IMG/VR virus record: IMGVR_UViG_3300046471_000258 | Span: 1 to 26,660 of that record | From: a virus | DNA length: 26,660 nucleotides | Reading direction: 5' to 3' (one strand) | In this document: positions 23,200-26,660 of the stretch, piece by piece | Layout: the number at the start of each line of letters is the position of its first letter | How positions within the stretch are numbered: position 1 is the first letter of the stretch | The notes under the pieces: generated by a model | What the model was told of the DNA's origin: nothing | The model's database searches: none | The model's input: the letters and a program-made list of their open reading frames with translations, nothing else | Position numbers and translations under genes: made by a program

Positions 23200-24645
23200 T
23201 TATTGATAAAAGTCACCCCAATCATCGACCAGCTTGAAACTCTTCTCGATCCCACTGAAACTTATTTTTGCTCCACGGCTTAAAGCTTCCAGCTCCCAAC
23301 GCTCCGCAGTGATATTGCTTTTCATCAATTCGCGCTTAATTTCTGGTAGGCGCGCCCGTTCTTCTATCGTCAATCTTGCCGATGGAGCAACATCGCGCCC
23401 CTTTGTTGGGTCAAAACTTCGCTGCGCTTTGCTGACTCTCAGTGTTTCCTCCCGTATACGCGCCACAATCGCCCTCACGGCGGCTGTGTCTGTCCAGTCA
23501 ATAACTCGCAGGTTGTTCAAATTGGACGCAGTAAGGGCGCTCCCAGCCTGACTATCGCGCCTATTTGCAGCCTGTTTCTTTCCACCTAACCCACAGTTAT
23601 TGACAGGACTCCGAGGCGCGCCGGAGGCGCTTTTTAAGGCCAAAACCTCAACGTCAACGACGGAAGAAACGATGCGCCATTGAGTTGTACGGGTTTCATA
23701 AACGCGGGAGTCGCCAAGGTGGGGGGCAAAAATACCCACAACCTTTTTCACTTCTTCATCGTATGCGTTCAGCTCGTTAGCAACGCGGCGGGCAACACGC
23801 ACAGTCTGAACGTCACGTGGGACATTTGCGCCGCCCTGGGCTGACATGTACGCCATAAAATCACCGGCATCAGCAGCAGCGCGAACGGCTTCCACTTCTT
23901 CGTCAAAGGTTTCAGTCAGACTGATGGAACGGATGCGGCGGCACTCACGGTATGAACCCATCGTAGGCAGGCCGATAGGATGAAATTGAGGGATACGCCA
24001 GGTAGCAGCCCAGGCGGTAACAGCGGCAGCGGAGTCTGTCAGTAACTCGCCGGTTTCGTGGTCACGCTCGCCTTCCAGTGCGTAACCGTCGATGTTCTTT
24101 GCGATGTATTTGGCGATATAGCCAGCCGCGCCGCCGCGATTCAGGTGCTTACAGTCAAAGCGGTTCTTAGCGGCACCGCGTTCGTCACCGTCTTCTTTCA
24201 TGGCGTATTTGCGCATGATATCGATCACCCGCTGACGCATGGCTGGTTTGGTGAATAGCATCATGTGCCAGTGCGGCGTCGCGTCGTGGTGAGGCTCGAC
24301 AACGCGCATCCCATAAACAGACAGACCGCTAACGCCGATTGCGGCCGTGGCACTCAGAGCGTGCATGGGTAAATTATCGGGCTTCGCTTCATTCACTGGC
24401 ACCGCTGGCAAACAGTTAAGCTGAGCCAACAAGCCATCAAGCAGCGTTGAATCATCGGTGTAATCCGTGATGGTGATCAGCTCCACAATGGTTAAACGGT
24501 GCGGCTGCATTGGATTCAGCTTGTTCCGTAAAACCTGGGCAGTGATGCCCAAAACACTGGCAACCTCGGTCAGATTGTGCGCCAAAGAGAACCGGCGGCA
24601 CGCCGTATCAAAGCAGGGATGTATGGAGGTCTGATAATCAAACAT
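23200..24645 (-). CDS. In-frame fusion: CII N-terminus joined to replication initiator A C-terminal half
   Basis: A 481-residue intact frame with two sources. Residues 1 to about 104 are a 186-type CII regulator, whose N-terminus has a helix-turn-helix (VASVLGITAQVLRNKLNP at 28-45). It continues LTIVELITITDYTDDSTLLD and CLPAVPVNEA. From about residue 108 it is the P2 gpA rolling-circle initiator. This part has the HUH motif PHWHMM (H125, H127) and the tyrosine pair Y176-IAK-Y180 in GYIAKYIAKNIDGYAL, matching P2 Y450 and Y454. The distance from the tyrosines to the C-terminus also fits P2. About 380 N-terminal residues of A, the rest of CII, and the genes normally between them (such as fil) are missing. 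The join is near 24310-24335. A GAGGTAA site precedes the ATG. Whether it still nicks is unknown. Confidence 0.88.
   Translation of the reverse strand: MFDYQTSIHPCFDTACRRFSLAHNLTEVASVLGITAQVLRNKLNPMQPHRLTIVELITITDYTDDSTLLDGLLAQLNCLPAVPVNEAKPDNLPMHALSATAAIGVSGLSVYGMRVVEPHHDATPHWHMMLFTKPAMRQRVIDIMRKYAMKEDGDERGAAKNRFDCKHLNRGGAAGYIAKYIAKNIDGYALEGERDHETGELLTDSAAAVTAWAATWRIPQFHPIGLPTMGSYRECRRIRSISLTETFDEEVEAVRAAADAGDFMAYMSAQGGANVPRDVQTVRVARRVANELNAYDEEVKKVVGIFAPHLGDSRVYETRTTQWRIVSSVVDVEVLALKSASGAPRSPVNNCGLGGKKQAANRRDSQAGSALTASNLNNLRVIDWTDTAAVRAIVARIREETLRVSKAQRSFDPTKGRDVAPSARLTIEERARLPEIKRELMKSNITAERWELEALSRGAKISFSGIEKSFKLVDDWGDFYQ
23594..23636 (-). other. P2-type replication origin (nick region) inside A
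   Basis: On the minus strand the stretch reads GGCGCGCCTCGGAGTCCTGT followed by CAATAACTG, preceded by a second GCGCCTC copy. This is the sequence I recall around the P2/186 ori, which lies within gene A and is nicked by gpA. The exact nick base is not assigned here. Confidence 0.7.
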
Positions 24646-24671
24646 TGTCGCTTACCTCGAAATTCGGCAAG

Positions 24672-24896
24672 TTACTGCGCAGAAAGCGCAATATCGCATT
24701 CGCTTAACGCCTGAACCGTCAAGGCTGCCATGTTGATTTCTATGAGGCCATTTTTCTGTAAACCCTTCGGCTTAATAGGCAGCTTTCCATACTCAATAAG
24801 GTTGCGAGCTGTTTCAATCTTGAGGCCAGTACGGCGGCAGTACTCCGCTAACGGCAGGTACGGATCGGGGATGATGATTGTAATGTTAGGTCGCAT
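24672..24896 (-). CDS. Cox/Apl-like excisionase and repressor-control protein
   Basis: This 74-residue small DNA-binding protein is the first gene of the rightward-facing early operon (read on the minus strand). LAEYCRRTGLKIETARNLIE (about 17-36) is a winged-helix/HTH of the excisionase type. It is followed by KGLQKNGLIEINM, probably the wing. In P2 and 186, Cox or Apl represses the lysogenic promoter and directs excision. The ATG at 24896 has GGAG 9-12 bases upstream; longer starts would add a hydrophobic leader and are unlikely. The CII-A gene starts 26 bases after its stop. Whether it is closer to Cox or Apl cannot be told. Confidence 0.8.
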   Translation of the reverse strand: MRPNITIIIPDPYLPLAEYCRRTGLKIETARNLIEYGKLPIKPKGLQKNGLIEINMAALTVQALSECDIALSAQ

Positions 24897-24974
24897 AAGG
24901 CAAACTCCAGTTAGGCCGAATACCGTAAATAGTCGGCAATACAAGGCAATATTCGAAACCACACACATAGACTA

Positions 24975-25020
24975 ATGCGCAAAATGCGAATCGTCAATAC
25001 AGATTTCTCTTTATGCGCAT
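24975..25020. promoter_or_regulatory. Candidate operators between cox/apl and cI
   Basis: ATGCGCA at 24975-24981, ATGCGAA at 24984-24990 and ATGCGCAT at 25013-25020 form a cluster of three similar half-sites in the only divergent promoter gap of the early region. They probably bind CI or the Cox/Apl-like protein. Promoter elements themselves are not clear. Confidence 0.45.
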
Positions 25021-25036
25021 TTCTGGTGACCAAAAA

Positions 25037-25621
25037 ATGGCAAAATTCGCTCTAAACTTCGATGCAGACAGCACCCCTGTGCTTGATCGCGTTATTGAGG
25101 CCTATGGCTTCACTCAAAAAATACAGCTAGCCGAACACTTAGAAATGGCAGCTAGCAGCCTTTCCTCTCGCTATAAACGTGGAGGCCTGCCCTCAGATAT
25201 CGTGCTTCGGTGTATGGCTGATACGGGTGTTGAGCTTGAATGGCTCATTACTGGGCAGGGTAAGAAATTTGATGATGATGAATTAGATATTATGAAATTC
25301 ACTCGCAAGAAGCTTATTGATGGCCAGCTCTTCGATTCAGGGCATCTTTTATTAGATAAAGTTATGTTCCTTCCTGGCATTCCGCTGCCACAAGACCCTG
25401 CTTGCATAATTGACAACGCAGTCCAGTACATTGTTGACCGTAATTTTTCGGAAGTTTATGACGGCGATTGGTTGGTCGAACTAGAAGGTAAGGTCAGCAT
25501 CAGAACCCTAACAAGAATCCCAATAAAGCGGGTTCGAGTAAGCGGCGTTGGCATGGCCTTTGACTGCAACCTAGATGATGTGAATGTTATAGGTAAGGTT
25601 GTTTTGAACTGTCGCTTTTAA
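25037..25621 (+). CDS. cI: 186-type CI repressor
   Basis: This 194-residue lysogeny repressor is homologous to 186 CI (192). The N-terminal domain carries VLDRVIEAYGFTQKIQLAEH, then AASSLSSRYKRGGLP as a helix-turn-helix (about 25-50), and ELEWLITGQG. The C-terminal oligomerisation domain has DGDWLVELEGKVSIRTLTRI and ends CNLDDVNVIGKVV, matching 186. It has no RecA-type autocleavage Ala/Cys-Gly with Ser/Lys pattern that I can see, as in 186, where induction depends on Tum instead. The ATG at 25037 has GGTGA nearby; the ATG at 25013 overlaps an operator-like repeat. int follows 19 bases later, giving a cI-int operon. Confidence 0.93.
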   Translation: MAKFALNFDADSTPVLDRVIEAYGFTQKIQLAEHLEMAASSLSSRYKRGGLPSDIVLRCMADTGVELEWLITGQGKKFDDDELDIMKFTRKKLIDGQLFDSGHLLLDKVMFLPGIPLPQDPACIIDNAVQYIVDRNFSEVYDGDWLVELEGKVSIRTLTRIPIKRVRVSGVGMAFDCNLDDVNVIGKVVLNCRF

Positions 25622-25640
25622 GTGATAAGGAGCTTTTGCG

Positions 25641-26660
25641 ATGCCAGTAAGAAAACTCACTACTGGGCAGTGGGAAGCCGATTTTTACGTCGAAGATCGT
25701 AGCGCAGGGAAGCGCGGGAAACGTGTACGAAAAAAATTTAGCACAAAGGGCGAGGCACTTGCTTTTGAGCGGTACACTTTAGAAAAGGCACAGCACAGAC
25801 CTTGGAATGGTGACAAAAAGGAAAGCAGGCGGCTAAGTGAAATAGCGAAACTTTGGTATGACAATCACGGACTCACCCTTAAGGATGGAGAAAGGCGACT
25901 TCATGCTATGGAATGGGCAGCTGAATGTATGGGGCACCCTCTTGCAACAGAATTTAATGCACAACTTTTCGCAAGCTATCGGGCTAAAAGATTATCTGGT
26001 GAGTTTTCTAGAACTACCCGGATTTCCAAAGTCACACCCCGCACTATAAATTTAGAATTAGCTTATTTCAGGGCTGCCTTTAATGAGTTGAAGCGCTTAG
26101 GAGAATGGCTCGCACCAAATCCATTGGAAAATGTAAGAGCATTCCGCACTGAAGAAAGCGAGATGGCATATTTAACCCAGGAGCAAATAATCATTCTCTT
26201 GGAAGAATGTAAAAACAGTAGCGCCAAAGATTTGGAAATCATAGTAAGGGTGTGCCTTTCAACCGGTGCCCGGTGGAGTGAAGCAGAGGGACTTACAAAA
26301 TCACAGATATCTAGTGATCGAATAACTTTCACAAAAACCAAGGGTAAGAAAAACAGAACAGTACCCATTAACAAAGAACTAGCCGCATCTTTGCCAAAAA
26401 AATCTGGCGCATTGTTTACTCCTTGTTATTACGCTTTCCGTTCAGCATTGGGAAGAACAAAAATAACTCTTCCTGATGGCCAGCTGTCACACGTTTTGCG
26501 CCATACATTTGCCAGCAATTTTATGATGAACGGCGGAAACATCCTGGTATTACAAAAGATACTTGGACACACAGACATAAAAATGACAATGCGCTATTCC
26601 CACTTTGCCCCTGACCACCTTGAAGAGGCTATACACTTTAATCCTTTAAGAGAAAAATGA
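25641..26660 (+). CDS. int: Tyrosine-recombinase integrase
   Basis: This 339-residue P2/186-type integrase recombines attP with the ileX attachment site. All catalytic positions are present: R211 (STGARWSEAEGL), a beta-hairpin Lys at 234-237, H284-X2-R287 (HVLRHTF), H310 (LGHTDIKMTMRYSHF) and nucleophile Y319. The N-terminal arm-binding part has the GQWEADFYVEDR strand. AAGGAG lies before the ATG, and it is co-transcribed with cI. The stop codon is the last base of the window. Full length, so the element could still be integrated or excised if helped. Confidence 0.96.
   Translation: MPVRKLTTGQWEADFYVEDRSAGKRGKRVRKKFSTKGEALAFERYTLEKAQHRPWNGDKKESRRLSEIAKLWYDNHGLTLKDGERRLHAMEWAAECMGHPLATEFNAQLFASYRAKRLSGEFSRTTRISKVTPRTINLELAYFRAAFNELKRLGEWLAPNPLENVRAFRTEESEMAYLTQEQIIILLEECKNSSAKDLEIIVRVCLSTGARWSEAEGLTKSQISSDRITFTKTKGKKNRTVPINKELAASLPKKSGALFTPCYYAFRSALGRTKITLPDGQLSHVLRHTFASNFMMNGGNILVLQKILGHTDIKMTMRYSHFAPDHLEEAIHFNPLREK

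Noticed and set aside
3478-24645. The element as an R-type tailocin
   Set aside because: Tailocins keep sheath and tube and lose capsid genes; here the capsid, portal and terminase are kept and the sheath and tube are missing.
1-26660. CRISPR array or retron/diversity-generating element
   Set aside because: No regularly spaced direct repeats, reverse transcriptase motifs or variable-repeat/template-repeat pair were seen.

Overview
The window is the left flank and nearly the whole length of a P2/186-type prophage in an enterobacterial chromosome. The host part is a complete Mug (G:U mismatch glycosylase) gene followed by a tRNA-Ile2 (CAU) gene, the mug-ileX arrangement known from Escherichia coli. 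Mug and the tRNA acceptor stem both differ from E. coli, so the host is probably another enterobacterial genus. The prophage starts at the 3' part of ileX (probable attL) and runs to the integrase stop codon at the last base, so the other attachment site lies just outside.

Layout from left to right: mug, ileX, a secreted DUF2511/YebY-like cargo gene, ogr (late activator), and then on the minus strand the end of the tail operon (V, a small membrane gene, W, J, I, a fused H-T gene, U, D). An AT-rich accessory block (about 9.4-12.8 kb) separates V from the head, lysis and tail-completion operon (O, N, M, L, X, holin, endolysin, lysB/lysC spanins, R, S). P (terminase) and Q (portal) run rightward. 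After them come a small unknown gene, the cos site, a small unknown gene and a 251-residue unknown cargo gene. The right end holds the early region: a fused cII-A replication gene containing an ori-like sequence, a cox/apl-like regulator, cI and int. The order int-cI facing cox-cII is that of phage 186.

Two features stand out. First, the prophage carries two large deletions that each left an intact reading frame. One joins the N-terminus of tail fibre H to tape measure T and removes the rest of H plus G, FI (sheath), FII (tube) and E/E'. The other joins the N-terminal half of CII to the catalytic half of replication protein A. The element keeps capsid, packaging, cos, lysis and integration genes but has no tail sheath or tube, so it should not make infectious particles alone.

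Second, the accessory block holds a compact three-gene operon of unknown function. Its first product has a PD-(D/E)XK-like nuclease pattern and its second an N-terminal SAP/HeH-like segment, which makes it the best candidate for an undescribed (possibly anti-phage) system. It is bounded by an IS3-family transposase remnant on the left. On the right is a diverged, inverted copy of the 3' half of a tRNA-Ile gene, beside long perfect inverted repeats, which looks like a fossil attachment site. Family calls rest on recognising protein sequences from memory; no database search was run.
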